Below are positions 47,656-59,281 of a stretch of DNA of 64,000 bases, one piece after another (positions within the stretch are counted from its first letter, which is position 1; the number at the start of each line of letters is the position of its first letter). The notes beneath the pieces are model-generated. The model did no database searches and was not told where the DNA came from. It saw only the letters and a program-made list of their open reading frames with translations. The stretch comes from Opisthorchis felineus (Eukaryota > Platyhelminthes > Trematoda > Opisthorchiida > Opisthorchiidae). The position numbers and the translations under genes were made by a program. Location: the NCBI GenBank assembly GCA_004794785.1, contig SJOL01009857.1:620714-684713 (forward strand). Reading direction: 5' to 3'.

Positions 47656-49213
47656 TGCACACTGGTGATGATCCTAAATAAAGATGAAACAGATATATTG
47701 TGTTTCCCGGCTTTTTATTTCAGGTTGAATTTGTCTCTTTTTACTTGTTGTTAGTGAAAGCTTAAACGTTTTTAATGCCCCCGAGGTTTATTCACAGAAA
47801 CTGGCTTTATCTAAATGCTGTATACTTTGGATCCACTGCACACACCCAGTCACTGCTCTTCGTAATGAAGTAGATGAACCAATTTCCCATCACGCTACCG
47901 GAGTGCCTGTGATATCACCACTGTATATATATGTAGTATTCGATAGCCCATTGTGTCAAATCCCAGGGCTAATTATCTAATTATCTATCTAATTATCGAA
48001 AAAGAAATTCGCACGCACAGGAAAAAGCCTCAATACCTGGATACCATGGATTTGAGTTATTAATCAAAAATATATTTTATTTAGTACCTTGTTTCTAACA
48101 TCACTAGTTTTTGTGTGGGCTCGTGCAGCAATCCGATAAACATTTTGTAATGCTCTTCAAAAGTGTACAAAACAGGAGGAATGGTTCTTTGAAATGTGTG
48201 AGTAATTTTTTCGTCTTTCAGTTAGATGAGCTTCTCCAAGAGTGAAATTCACAAATTATATGGAAGCCTGATGCTTCTAGGTATTACCACAGAGTTCACG
48301 TGCACTTTGGTCCCTATGAACAGAATTCAAAAACCTAAAGTCTCTGGACTAATTTGTTGAATTTTCCTGTCGCGTTGATGACTGTCGTTGTGTTACCTAA
48401 CCATTTAAAGTTGTACAGTTAAGTGCCCTTCAGACATTATGGTGGATCATTGCGTCTCATAACTGATTTCTACTATCAGACATATTGATAAGCAGTCCTG
48501 GGTCAGTTGCTCATGCCCACCGTCGGGCATGCTAACCGATTCTTATTATATAGATGCAATTTTGTAGATCACACGGCTAAAAAGAAATACGGCCAAGCTG
48601 TTAACGTTCCGTACTGTCATCAGTGTACGCTGAGTGCCGTTGTAACAGTGGGCCTATTGACCTATTGACCTTCATTTACTGTTTCAGTCCCGCGCACGCT
48701 GCTTGTCTCCCTAAATGTCGTTGACGAAGTTAGTTCAGAGATCACACACCTTCGGAGAATATCCGTATTAACTTTTGTGACGTTACTCACAAAACGCTTA
48801 TTTACCCATAAGCTTCTAACTCCGTGATAGTGATAGTCACGAATGGTTCTTACACCGTCCAACTGACTGAATAAGGAACCATTTAGGCGGGAAGAAGATA
48901 TCACTCAACTGTAGTGGCTTATATCTTGATCAAACCGCCAGGTGGCTCACGTTTATCCAAGAAAAACTTCATACTACACATCTGCATTCCGTTTACACCA
49001 TCGTTTTTTGTTGCAATTGTCATTTCTTTTCCCTGCTGTGTACTGCGTTGCGCAGCACTAGAATATTCTCAGAAAGTAAATCTAAACGTATGAACGATTT
49101 CCCGCAATAGCAAAATATTTTAGTGCTAGTCGACCTCCTGGTATATCTTTGGAAAACATCAACTGGTTGTAGCTTATTTATTTTGAGATGGCGCGGACAA
49201 TGCAAAACAAACG
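47656..49213. other. No convincing gene
   Basis: An ATTATCTA tandem occurs at about 47972-47996. Nothing else recognised. Confidence 0.35.
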
Positions 49214-49545
49214 AAGGAATGGGTGGATCGTTTATTGAATGGACTAATGACCAGATAGATAAGTGAGAAAATAGAGGAATAAACTGACGAGTTCATAAAC
49301 GAGCGGATTTATTAAGTGAATTGATAAACAAATGGAGAAATTGATAAACTAATACCTGAATGAATGAACGAGTGAATGAATGGATGTATGGACGAATGTA
49401 TGGATAAATGAATTAATGAATCAATGGATGAATGAATGAATGAATGAATGAATGAATGAATGAATGAATGAATGAATGAATGAATGAATGAATGAATGAA
49501 TGAATGAATGAATGAATGAATGAATCGATAAGAAGGGTAAATAGT
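49214..49545. repeat. (TGAA)n microsatellite with a degenerate left shoulder
   Basis: Positions 49428-49525 are a perfect tetranucleotide run of about 24 units. Left of it, from about 49340 and faintly from 49214, units such as TGAACGAGTGAATGAATGGA and TGGATGTATGGACGAATG decay gradually. On the right the run ends within about 10 bp. Confidence 0.95.
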
Positions 49546-50791
49546 GAATGAGAAATTAAATTGTACTGATTTTATTCATGCACCAAAACTTTAGTATTAC
49601 TTTCATTTTGATGCAGCTCTAATGCTTTTAAATAACCCGATAACTCATCGTTTGGATTTAATGATAACACACACAAAGCCTCTGTTCTATGTGCGAGGCT
49701 TATACATATGTGTACGTTGTGTCTGTTGGACAAACCTGTTGCGTGCGCAAAATTGACATGAGGTGAACGGAAGGTTACATGAGAATGAATGAGTCGTGTT
49801 CCTCATCCAGCTCTGCTTCGCATGAACAACTGCTCGTTATGAAATTATTCTGGCGTGAAAATTTGTCGTCTCTTGTCTTTTCATTAGATACTTTTTGCAC
49901 ACAGTGTAAGCAAATTATTATTTGTTTCAGCTGATCAGGATAAACTGGGACAACTTCAGTCGTATATAGGTTCTCGCGACGCTTATTAAACAGAGAATCC
50001 GTCAGTTCAAAATGTTCGAAGTTACTAAACCACTGACAGTGACAGCTAAGTAGGTCTCACCGTCAGTGGAGTAAGATGATGTTGATAAACGACTTGTTCC
50101 GTTTTCGAATCTACGAGATCTCAAAGATGAATGACGCCGACAGTGCAAGAACAGGCAAAAAATGTGAGTCGATTTACGTAACTGCTTTATTTTGACAATG
50201 GAAAATGCGTGTTGCGCCATAAAAGTTGTTATTCATATCTCTGACTAGCCATCAAAAAACCTACGACTCGTCGCAAGATACTACCGAGAGCAGTTAGGTA
50301 TAATCACTACATGATTGCCTCGAGGTCATGCAGTCCGGCTGATGTAAGAAGATGATAAATGTACGAGGTAGCCGCAGGCTAACGTTCGTAGTACGCACGG
50401 TTTATGTGATGCTGGTTAGTTTGAACTGATTATTAGCTAAATAGAAAGCCATTTTTTCGACAACCCAAGGCTAGATACGAAAGATGTGAAATTCCAAGGT
50501 TCATTTTGAGGACCGAACACGATCAAATCAGTTGTTATGTGGGACATTTTTAAACATTTTACTCCAGTGTCGACAAAGATGGTTACCATATCCTGTTACC
50601 ATATTGCAGGTAGATTTGTGGCTGGCAGAAAAGCAAGGTCCAGTGACTGCGTTTAGCCTGGAAAATACTCAGCCCTAAAACATGACCCTTGGGAGGGACG
50701 AAAACACCATTCTTGAATGCTTAAGAACAACTTTTCGCATGTGGCTTCCGGTTCTCTGTTCCAGTTCTGTTGGCACAAGCGCCCTGAGTAG
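49546..50791. other. No convincing gene
   Basis: A 72-codon minus frame (50002-50220) has no clear boundary. Nothing else recognised. Confidence 0.3.
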
Positions 50792-51037
50792 GCCTGGGCA
50801 TTTTGCTTGGATCAAGATTTTACGGCTATTTTTCCAAAAATTTTACATGAAAATGCTTTGAGTACAATATCTGCCACAAGAATTGGGAAAGCCGACCAAA
50901 TTACGGAAACCGGTTATAGAGTTTTAGATTCACGGTTGGTTATCATACAATACATAAGCAAACTTCTTGCGTATCACGGTTCTCTCTTTTACATCACAGA
51001 CACGTTTTGGAGCTCTTCTAAAAGGATTCTACATTAG
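50792..51037 (+). CDS. Candidate terminal exon, plus strand, 81 codons
   Basis: An acceptor with a fair pyrimidine tract (GTTCCAGTTCTGTTGGCACA, AGCGCCCTGAGTAG) precedes an open frame to TAG 51035: AWAFCLDQDFTAIFPKILHE, later ETGYRVLDSRLVIIQYISKL and LAYHGSLFYITDTFWSSSKR. An 81-codon open stretch placed exactly after an acceptor is expected in about 1-2 % of random cases. Hydrophobic helices near the end could be membrane-associated. No previous exon was identified and no family is recognised. A GTGGGT directly after the TAG is not usable in this frame. Confidence 0.3.
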   Translation, partial: AWAFCLDQDFTAIFPKILHENALSTISATRIGKADQITETGYRVLDSRLVIIQYISKLLAYHGSLFYITDTFWSSSKRILH

Positions 51038-52165
51038 GTGGGTTTTAAATGAAGGTTGTTCACTTGATTAATTTCATCGCCCATTTGCTGACTGCTTTGT
51101 CCAAAAAAACCTTGCGTCTATAACGCAGCCACCAATGCATTCTTCCGACATTTTACGATACTCTTCTTTTCGGGCTACTCTTTGAGGTAAGCACCGTCGC
51201 TGGTATTAACACAGTTTAGTCCGTTGGGAAAAGTGAGAGAAACGAACCATCATTGCCGCGACTCAAGAACCGCTGCAGAGCTTCTCAGTGGAATACAAGA
51301 ACATCCCGTCGCATTAGGTAACACGCGGAAGCCTTGAATTGCTAGACCTGTTTCTGAACTACATAAAACACAGTGTTTTCCTCTGAAAGCAGATGGTTAA
51401 ATATAGAGGTGTGAAATTGACCTCTTCTGAAATCTCCACAGTTTGGCTAGATGTAGTTATCAGATGTAATAATCGGCCGATTGTCCACCTTCCACCTGCA
51501 GTGTCATTTTGCTATGTGTATTCGCGGACAAGGCACTCGTGGTCATCCACTTGAGTTTTCGGTGCACTGCGTTTAATGACATCCACTAACATCAGTATGT
51601 GCGTGCTTTATCCAAAGGTTTCGCGGTGGGTAAAAGGGCAGGGGATGGTCATCGTCCGCTATGGAGCCTAGGATTTGTTATTGCTAGTTCGAATGTCGCT
51701 CAGCCTACAGTGTGGGTACAATTGAAGTTTTATTTCTTTGAGAGTCTGCCTTTGACGATCCCATGATCAGACGCATACGGTCGAGAATTAGCAGTTTTCA
51801 TTAATGACAGGGATCAGATATACCTTCAATAAAATTCAAAATGATATCTTCCTCGCACTTGATTTGACCGTTTATTTGGCTATTTCATCTGATAGAAAAG
51901 ACTTCTGATCCATCTTGCAAAAGCATTGATTTATTAATAGAAAATTTGCTGTAAAACTAAAGATTTCCAGGACAGAAACTCTTGTGGTCCGATACTTGGT
52001 TTCCAAAACTCATTTACCATGAATCTTTGTTTCTCTAACGACAGCTGGTTAGTCTAAAATCCAAAATTATGGTGATAAAGGTGACCCCGTAGGTTATTTT
52101 GTTTTAATGAGCCCAACACCTTCTTGTAACTGACGTAACAAAGGCTCGAGTAGAACATAAAATTG
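51038..52165. other. No convincing gene
   Basis: A B-box-like TAGTTCGAATGTC at about 51686 suggests a degraded SINE head. Otherwise nothing recognised. Confidence 0.3.
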
Positions 52166-52274
52166 ACGGAAACTCGAAGACTGCACCTACCTGGTGAGCC
52201 TCAAGACGGCGGAAACGGTCGTGAGCTCTGGAAGATTTGTCAGTAACTTTAAGAGCAGCGTGTTCCATCTAGAC
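52166..52274. repeat. Dispersed repeat D, copy 2
   Basis: GACGGAAACTCGAAGACTGC, ACCTACCTGGTGAGCCTCAA, GCGGAAACGGTCGTGAG, GCAGCGTGTTCCATCTAGAC. The block GGAAAC-T-GA-GA-TGC-CCTA and the block CGGAA-CGGTCGT recur at 59190-59281. Confidence 0.5.
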
Positions 52275-52687
52275 AAGTTTCACATGACTCAGCACCTCGA
52301 TAGTCACTCAAAAACTTCACTATGAGGCGTTGTAAAAACCACCTGTAGTAAGACTATTTTGCAGTTTACCAGGAACCCATTTTCGCTCTTTTTATGTAGT
52401 CTCGGTGAGCCCGTAGTTAGGATCTTCAGAGGGCTTTTTTGCTGCCTTAGGTACCCGTACCTAAGGCTGTACCTCATTTATTTGTGAGGCTACCGTCTCG
52501 TACTGAATTCCCGAATTCAACAACGGAATTGGGATGAAGGTCAGCGAAATTTGCCTAATCTTGTGGTACGATTCATGTACGCGCGCACGATTCACCATAC
52601 TTCGTTCAATTGTCTGTGCGTTTCGCGCGCTATTTCGCCGCGTCCTTTGTCATTCCGCTACTATAATACTTCCAAGTGTCGTTCCAG

Positions 52688-52831
52688 CTACCAAAACATC
52701 ACAGACTTCTTGGTGGTTCATTAAATATTATGGATCCGAAAATGCAGAAATAATCGATGTAGATGCCATGGTGATTGAAAATTATGTTCAGCGTTTTGAA
52801 GTTTGGTGGCTAACTCAGTTTAAGTCCCAGG
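52688..52831 (+). CDS. Candidate exon 1 of plus-strand six-exon model
   Basis: The acceptor CTTCCAAGTGTCGTTCCAG and the donor GTCCCAGG|GTGACG (weak) frame 144 nt, phase 1 at both ends. The peptide is TKTSQTSWWFIKYYGSENAE followed by IIDVDAMVIENYVQRFEVWW and LTQFKSQ. It joins in phase to 53521-53652. Rich in Trp and acidic residues; no family recognised. Confidence 0.3.
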
Positions 52832-53520
52832 GTGACGAGGACTTGGTGTTCTAGCCAAGTGCCTTCGCGGAGAATGCACACGCTTTCATAGAAATCGGGC
52901 TATCCATCACACCCATCTACATCCCTTAAGATGACCTAATTTGTTACACCCGCTGCCAAATTTCAGAAGTCCTGTCCTGCAAACTGCTGGCTTTTACTTT
53001 GGAAATCAACTCCAGATCAAGGTGAAACCAGTTAATCGCTGATATTAAACATAGAACAACTTGTCGGTAGTTACCGTCCTTGCCTAAAACAATGACTCCA
53101 GGTAAAGTTTTCAAGATGAGAACGTTCCTACAGAAACAACGGTTATGCTTAATAATGCCCGGTTGTACCCGCTTTCGGTATAAATTCAGTTCTCATGTCA
53201 GCTTTACGTAAATCTGAGGGAGTTTGCATCATTTGGCAAGCCTCGCACCTGTATAATAGACCCCCTCTTGCCGCATTTCTCCAGCTAATGGGTGAGATCA
53301 CTGGCACCATAGTTGATGCTAATGGGACGAAGCGCTTGTCTTCAAAGTAGCTATGACGCCAAACACCTCGAGGATTTTTTTTCACTGAGCCCGTGCTGTA
53401 AGCATTCTTGATCACCCAAATAGGTGCTCATCTTTGGTTTCACTTTTCGCGTGTCCAAGCCAATGTAATGATGGTACCAAAGGAAATTCTATGTAAGCAG
53501 ACTTATCTGAGTGACTGAAG

Positions 53521-53652
53521 CCTGGAGTCCACACAATAGACCGGAATTGCGTTCACTAATCCGAAGGAACTCAAAGAAAAAGGCACTTCTGTTGTCCTTT
53601 ATTTCCGAATACACACTGACTCCGAAGATCTCTGTGATTCTCTATGGTTATC
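53521..53652 (+). CDS. Candidate exon 2 of plus-strand six-exon model
   Basis: The acceptor ACTTATCTGAGTGACTGAAG is mediocre; the donor GGTTATC|GTACGT is fair. 132 nt, phase 1 at both ends, encoding WSPHNRPELRSLIRRNSKKK, ALLLSFISEYTLTPKISVIL, YGY. The frame stays open past the donor, so the exon end could be at a later GTACCC. Confidence 0.28.
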
Positions 53653-54091
53653 GTACGTACTTTTGTTATAAGAACAGAACATCAGGTACCCATGTTCACA
53701 TGGGATCAGGAAGTGCCTCGCGGGGTCACAGTCGGTCGTACTGCAGCAGCGAAATATTCCTCTAAGCGCTTATGACTGCGTGATTTTTCATCATGAAGTT
53801 TGGCAAATAAAACTTGCCGGCTATAATTAAAGACAGTTTGCGTCCGCGTATGTGCAGTGAAAAATCTTGCTTATTTCATACCCATCACCAGTTAACCGCA
53901 TGGAGTCACTCCAAGTTGCCTGACGCTACTTTGGTTTTAGCTTTCTCAATCAAAATGTAAATCGGTACAACAATTTACTGGGTTAGCTTTTATCCCTGAC
54001 TGAAAATAGATCGCGTTGTGATTTCACTCGACTACGCCATACTACTCCTCAGGAGTTGCATGCATATCTTTCAAAACCTAGACTGATTCAG

Positions 54092-54240
54092 ATGTGGGTT
54101 CAGATGTTTATCGCGAGAAGGAAAACTCCAATCGGCGTCACCACAGTCCGAAGCGTGTTATCCAACAAGGTGCTCTGGCAATTTATCTACCAAGCCTCGA
54201 CAAGTGTGGTATGCAGTATTTCATTCTTTATTCTGTAATG
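54092..54240 (+). CDS. Candidate exon 3 of plus-strand six-exon model
   Basis: The donor is a perfect GTAATG|GTAAGT. The acceptor after CTAGACTGATTCAG puts the exon in phase 1, matching exon 2. 149 nt encode VGSDVYREKENSNRRHHSPK, RVIQQGALAIYLPSLDKCGM, QYFILYSVM. The change from a polar basic half to a hydrophobic half looks like real protein. Exit phase 0. Confidence 0.4.
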
Positions 54241-54831
54241 GTAAGTTTACATTTATGGTCGTTGATTTGTCATTTACGTGATCAGGAGCCTTGCACACTT
54301 GCTCCGCTGCCGTTGAGTCCATCAGCCATGTTTTACAGGACTTTTCCAGCCCAATAGTTTTATCGTTACAGTGACTGGAACCAGTGTAACCTTAGATATT
54401 GTGATAAAATAGCTCCAGAGTATTGGTCACAAACATTTTTTTGATGCCAGCAACTATAATTCTATACTAGCCAAGCGTAAAACCTTGTGAAAACTCAATA
54501 TTCTTTCAATTCACTGAAGCTTGGACATTTCAGCAGTTGGTAAAATATGTGAACAGTTCATCATCCTAGCTATATACACTACACATTTAAAGGGACACCT
54601 ATCGAACTCTCTAGGGACAAATGCTTGGGGTCTAGTTTGCTCCGATAATGATCTCATATCCTGTCCATGTGTTACATTTTGGCAACCGTATATTACTTTC
54701 AATAGATGCAGGCTATTTGTTTATCTATAATTGTCACCGGCTCAACTATGTTTTGAGGCACCAAACCAATCTGTTCTCTCATTCTGCCCATTCCTTTTGA
54801 CTTCTATTTTGTTCGTTTTTATCGTTTCCAG

Positions 54832-55008
54832 AATAGCAGCCTGTCCAAAGATCAAACGGGTTGCAAATGGCACCCTGTGGTGTTTATTGACAATTTATAC
54901 AGATTGTTTACTACACGTGCACCATCACTCCCGTTTGTGTTGCATGCTTTGTTTTACTGTGCTGCTCGTTTATTTAATAACACACTACTACTTGTTACTG
55001 CTCACTTA
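54832..55008 (+). CDS. Candidate exon 4 of plus-strand six-exon model
   Basis: Very strong acceptor (CTTCTATTTTGTTCGTTTTT, ATCGTTTCCAG). 59 codons, phase 0 at both ends, donor CACTTA|GTATAAG. The peptide is NSSLSKDQTGCKWHPVVFID, NLYRLFTTRAPSLPFVLHAL, FYCAARLFNNTLLLVTAHL. It reads as two or three hydrophobic helices and may be membrane-associated or a helical-repeat core. There is no ATG start at its 5' end, consistent with an internal exon. Confidence 0.42.
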
Positions 55009-55441
55009 GTATAAGACCCAAAATGATGCGCCTAACGTCCTAGTTGGTTCTAAGTGAATTCTTTCATCCCCTCATTTCAATTGGCAATTTTTATTATGTC
55101 TTGACTACCGGGAATATACTCTCGAATTTGTTCAGATAAATGTCTCTAGCCATTCTCCTAGCCGTCGCTTGGCAAGTTATGAATTCCAATATTTGTAGCT
55201 TAGACAGTGCCCACAGCCAATGTGTTGTGGACAACTGTATCGTCATCCGAATGCACCGGTTCATCATCCATTGACAGCTTCTGTCAGTTTCGTATAATCA
55301 ATCAGTCTGGCATCTCTGAAATGTGGTAACTCTTTGTATTTAATCGTAAATGTCTAAGCCCTACTGTTTATCGGAAAAAAAATGTAAACCTTGCTTTTTC
55401 GAGAATAACTCACTACTGATACACTTTATTTGTACCCAAAG

Positions 55442-55563
55442 GTTTGCATCAAATTCTACACAGAGGGTAGCCGGGAAGCCAAGAAGCTTTTCAGCATAGA
55501 CAGGTTTCACTTACAAATCGAAGTGTCCATCAAAATTTCCATATCTCGCACTACCAGCAGAGA
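55442..55563 (+). CDS. Candidate exon 5 of plus-strand six-exon model
   Basis: The acceptor ACACTTTATTTGTACCCAAAG and the donor AGCAGAGA|GTATCT frame 122 nt, phase 0 in and phase 2 out: VCIKFYTEGSREAKKLFSID, RFHLQIEVSIKISISRTTSR. The following intron is only 70 bp (55564-55633). Confidence 0.42.
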
Positions 55564-55633
55564 GTATCTTTGTTGTTTAACTAACTGTCCACCAGCTCTT
55601 TTATGTGACTTTATTCTTGCCTCTGTTTTTCAG
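55564..55633 (+). other. 70-bp intron with branch-point-like CTAAC
   Basis: Starts GTATCT, contains TTTAACTAACTGTCC about 50 nt before the 3' end and again a pyrimidine-rich stretch, and ends GCCTCTGTTTTTCAG. This is the cleanest short intron in the window and the main reason to believe the plus-strand model. Confidence 0.45.
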
Positions 55634-55934
55634 AGACGTTTACCCTAAGCAGTTGCCACTCTGTGTTTGTTTTTACCACCACTCAATTTTGTGCTTACCA
55701 CTCACACTTGCTCAACGAACATTAATGGAGTGCAAGAACGGAAGATCGATGAGTAATATGCTTTTCTCGGAGACTTTTACACGATCTTCATGGCTAAGTA
55801 CGAACTCATTTAGGGTCCATAGAATTAAAGTGGGATATCAAAACCCTGCGCAAGTGCCCCTTCCGAATTCAGTTTACCGTTCAAATAGTTTACAAAGTAT
55901 TTGGGCCTCCAGTAGAAGCTTGAAAAGTCTCTGA
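55634..55934 (+). CDS. Candidate terminal exon (6) of plus-strand model
   Basis: It enters in phase 2, matching exon 5 across the 70-bp intron (joined codon GAA), and runs 100 codons to TGA 55932-55934. The peptide is DVYPKQLPLCVCFYHHSILC, later QRTLMECKNGRSMSNMLFSE and VPLPNSVYRSNSLQSIWASS. The C-terminal half is Ser/Arg-rich and probably disordered. No AATAAA seen in the next 250 bp. No family recognised. Confidence 0.38.
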
Positions 55935-58884
55935 CTGTGCCCTCCACTGCCATGGTTTCACCCCATTACTTGTTTAGTTTACTATATGTGATTTATTGTT
56001 GGTGCCAAGTAGTGTTTTTTTGATAGTCAAGCAATAGGAAGGTGGACCACGATGCATTACAGTTCACGAACGGACCCACCAGGACAGGAAATAATCGGTG
56101 GCAATTTCAGCAGGCAGTGGGACAATCGAACGTACGTAATACAGACCACAACGCAACACAGACCAGGATCTAATCTAATGATAGTTTGGTAACGTGTTCA
56201 AACCTGTTCAAAGTGTGCTGCAGGAAACTGGAGTGGATGGAATAACGTAAAGGCTTGTCTGTCGGAAATGAGCTTGGCAATAACATGGATGCCATGACAG
56301 GCAGTACAGCGTCACTCACTGAAGACAACGTAATGATGATAGTCGGGACAAACTGTCCATGGTGGTCTAACCATACGCCATAAAAGATGATCTCCGCAGA
56401 CGGTAGCGAGCACTATTTGGTGATGCGTAGAGCGGAGTTTTATTCGGGCGAACGGCCCAACGGGCTCACCTGTGCCTTGAAAATGGTTTCGAGATCAACC
56501 ACCAATTTCATTAGGCCACCAGTGGCATTCTTAATAAGGCATCCGCTACAGTGCTGTCTTCGCTTGTTCGTTGAAGATTTCGTGGTGATGTTTAGCTAGC
56601 GGGCTCTCCATCGCTGGTGCTAACGAGGTTGATTCACTTTGCCACCCGATCGAAAAAGTCTCGTAAGCTTTGAGCAGTATTTTTCAAGCCCGATTACATC
56701 CAGATATATTAAAACGGTCATAGACTATGTCGTCTCATCTTGCAAACGGATTGCGTGTATGATGATGACTGACTCATGAAATCTCAGTGACGCTATACCA
56801 GTTACCAGGGCCTTCCTGGATACGCCGTCTAGGGCAATTGGCGCATGTTCAGTCGTCTCCACGTGAGTCCTAGACCAAAGACCTTTTGAACGCTGCGTAT
56901 AAGGGGAACGACAAGAGACAATTTGGATTTCATACAACGCTTGCTTTGCACTCTGTTGTTGTCCAGCCTGAGGTGGTGGGTTCGACAGAAACGGCTATGA
57001 TGCTGGTACTGGCCGGAAGCTGGGTCTTTTGTATGGAAATTGTCGAAAACTCATCTATCAAAGTGTTTTATATGGTTGGAGCGGATGGATATGGACAAAC
57101 GAACGAATCGGGTACGACGTCGACTTACGACTGATTCACTTCCAATCCGGTAGAACAACCAGCCGGTCAGTGTCGAGTAACTCACGGGTGAAGGTGGTGT
57201 AAGAAACCAATATCCAGAATAGGTGACTATACATCGGCAACCCTAAAAGTCGGTCGGAATTGTTACTGTCATCTGGTGCCTCAATTTTGATGAATTCAGG
57301 CGAGTCATGGGCATGCAAATCTTGTGGATGAAACTGTAATAAAAAACTCTGTTGGTTTTGCCAAATCACCGAGACAGTATACCTTCGAATGGGCAGCCAG
57401 AGGCGCACGTTAAGCTGCGGTATATAGCGTGTCGGCATATAGTACTGATTGCAGCTGTTAGAGTACCATATGCAGGCGGACAATTGTTTCCAAATATCCA
57501 CCTGAATAGCTTCCTTATAATCATTATCCCTACCTTCTTCAGTCCCCGTTGTCTTACTCCCCTTTTGTTACCGGCCCAAATTCGGCCACTTGGCTTCACC
57601 CCAAAACTTGCAGCAACCGGATCTGTCAACTGTTACACTTGTTTACCGATTTGTCCCTTGGCTAATGGGTCCCACTGTGCCGCTAATCTGGTGGGACTAT
57701 TCTCATCTTTAGTGTCCCAACCAATCAGTTACCATCCCGCTTTGCTTTTGTCCTCATTTGTTCGTTGACGTTAATGCACTCTCGGAGGCTCTTGTGTGCC
57801 AGTTGCATGACTGATCGCTTTTCGTGTGCATTGGTTTATCATGCAGTTTTGGGGATCGTTAAAAGCAAACAACTCACATCATAGGTTTGTTTTCAATTGT
57901 TGTTTAATAACAATTCTGGGACGGTTTGTTTTAATTCCCCTCGAACCACCTGTCTATGCATCACTCAGCAGCCATCGGGTTCCGGTAACAAGAGCTGTAG
58001 GCAATATCCGTTTGTATTCTGAAACCCCCTCCACAAGTAACTGAAAGTTGAGCTGAAAATTCCTGTTTTTTCCATATGTGTCCTTTGGTGACCTCAATAA
58101 TTTGGACAACACCCGGAGAGGGTCGTGAATACGTCTAGTAAGCTCGTGTTTCTCAAATATGATGCAACTGCGGCTCTTGTTTTCGTGCTTAATTTCTTGT
58201 ATCTGCTTGTATGTGCGTCGCATTGTAATGCGATTTTTGTTCAATAGCAATTCGAATTCCCCGCTCACAACTGATGGACAAAGAAATATATTCGCTTTTG
58301 TACGCGTGGGGGTCATGTTGCGGAACGGCGCAAAACCAGTCGGAGGTATTTGCTGGTGGAAATATGATCCGCATCCGCGGGGCGGTTAATTGTGAGTGAC
58401 CGAGATTACAGGCATCACCTCTATGGGTGTAGGGGGTTGAGGGTCGTGATCCCTTCCTTCATAAACCCGGTGACCTTGGACTTACTACACGAACTACATG
58501 AATCAATACTTGTATGAGCATCTAAAATACGATAGACAGGTTTCCAGATAAAGGCAGTTTAGCCAAAAAATCTATTAAGACCTATCTTTGGCCTGCTTAC
58601 ACTTGTCTAAATCCTTGAGCTCCAACGTTAACTGAGATCAGCTGTGGTCACCGAGCTCTCAAAAACTTACTGGCAATGCAACTGTTTGTGCTGGAAAATG
58701 GCCTGTTTTGACTTTTGGTACCGTTATCTTGCGTTGGATTTTTTTTATTTCGTGTTCCACTAACCCGATGATATGCGACAGTGATGTAAACAATCGCTAA
58801 CGAAAATCTGTAGTCTTTCTGGTTATGTGTTTCTTTCAACAGTGCATAAATAGACTCCAAGCAAAAGACTAATTTTCACTAAGA
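55935..58884. other. Overlapping open frames on both strands; no gene called
   Basis: The longest are 57352-57768 (plus) and 57136-57501 and 57954-58316 (minus). The minus frame at 57954-58316 has a usable acceptor (TTTCTTTGTCCATCAG, plus about 58267) but no good donor. A plus-strand stretch at about 57968-58037 (SHRVPVTRAVGNIRLYSETP) ends in ACAA|GTAACT. They contradict each other and none is supported enough. The block 56030-56940 is GC-richer and looks repeat-derived. Confidence 0.3.
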
Positions 58885-59007
58885 CACTCATTTTCATACC
58901 AATTTGGTTTTCACAGGAGACCCACCTGAATCCCAGCTGAATCCCTCGTTTATGATGTTCCTCGTTAACTGAACATGCCACATCAGACCATCTCGTGATT
59001 CAGTTTT
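58885..59007 (+). repeat. Dispersed repeat C, copy 5, left arm of a palindromic pair
   Basis: CACTCATTTTCATACCAATT, TGGTTTTCACAGGAGACCCA, CCTGAATCCCAGCTGAATCC, CTCGTTTATGATG. It abuts copy 6 in opposite orientation, without a clear spacer. Confidence 0.65.
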
Positions 59008-59140
59008 GAATATCGTACCAAATGAAACATGAAGCTACCTGGTGCAGTACATTCATTTGAAGAAAAACATAATGAAAGGGAAATTCAGCTGGGATTCAGG
59101 TGAGTCCTTGGTAGGAACGAAATCAGCATACCAGTGAGTG
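59008..59140 (-). repeat. Dispersed repeat C, copy 6, right arm of a palindromic pair
   Basis: The minus strand reads GACTCACCTGAATCCCAGCT, then GAATGTACTGCACCAGGTAG and TTTGGTACGATATTC. With copy 5 it gives an inverted repeat; the block CACCTGAATCCCAGCTGAAT is identical in both arms. The sequence between the conserved blocks differs, so the two are separate insertions or an old inverted duplication. Confidence 0.65.
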
Positions 59141-59189
59141 TATCTGCTGAATTTTGAGCAATTTGGGTTCAATTAGGCCACACGGTGGG

Positions 59190-59281
59190 TGGAAACTTGA
59201 GGATTGCGCCTAAGGAATGAGCTCCAGGAAGTGCGGAACCGGTCGTCAGAAACCTTATGATTAGTGTGTTCAGTCTATACT
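59190..59281. repeat. Dispersed repeat D, copy 3
   Basis: GGAAACTTGAGGATTGCGCC, TAAGGAATGAGCTCCAGG, GCGGAACCGGTCGTCAG, TAGTGTGTTCAGTCTATAC; collinear with copy 2 at 52166-52274. Confidence 0.5.

Noticed and set aside
57136..58316. Minus-strand gene over two 120-codon frames
   Set aside because: Equally long frames lie on the opposite strand, donors are poor, and a plus-strand exon reading competes. The evidence does not choose.
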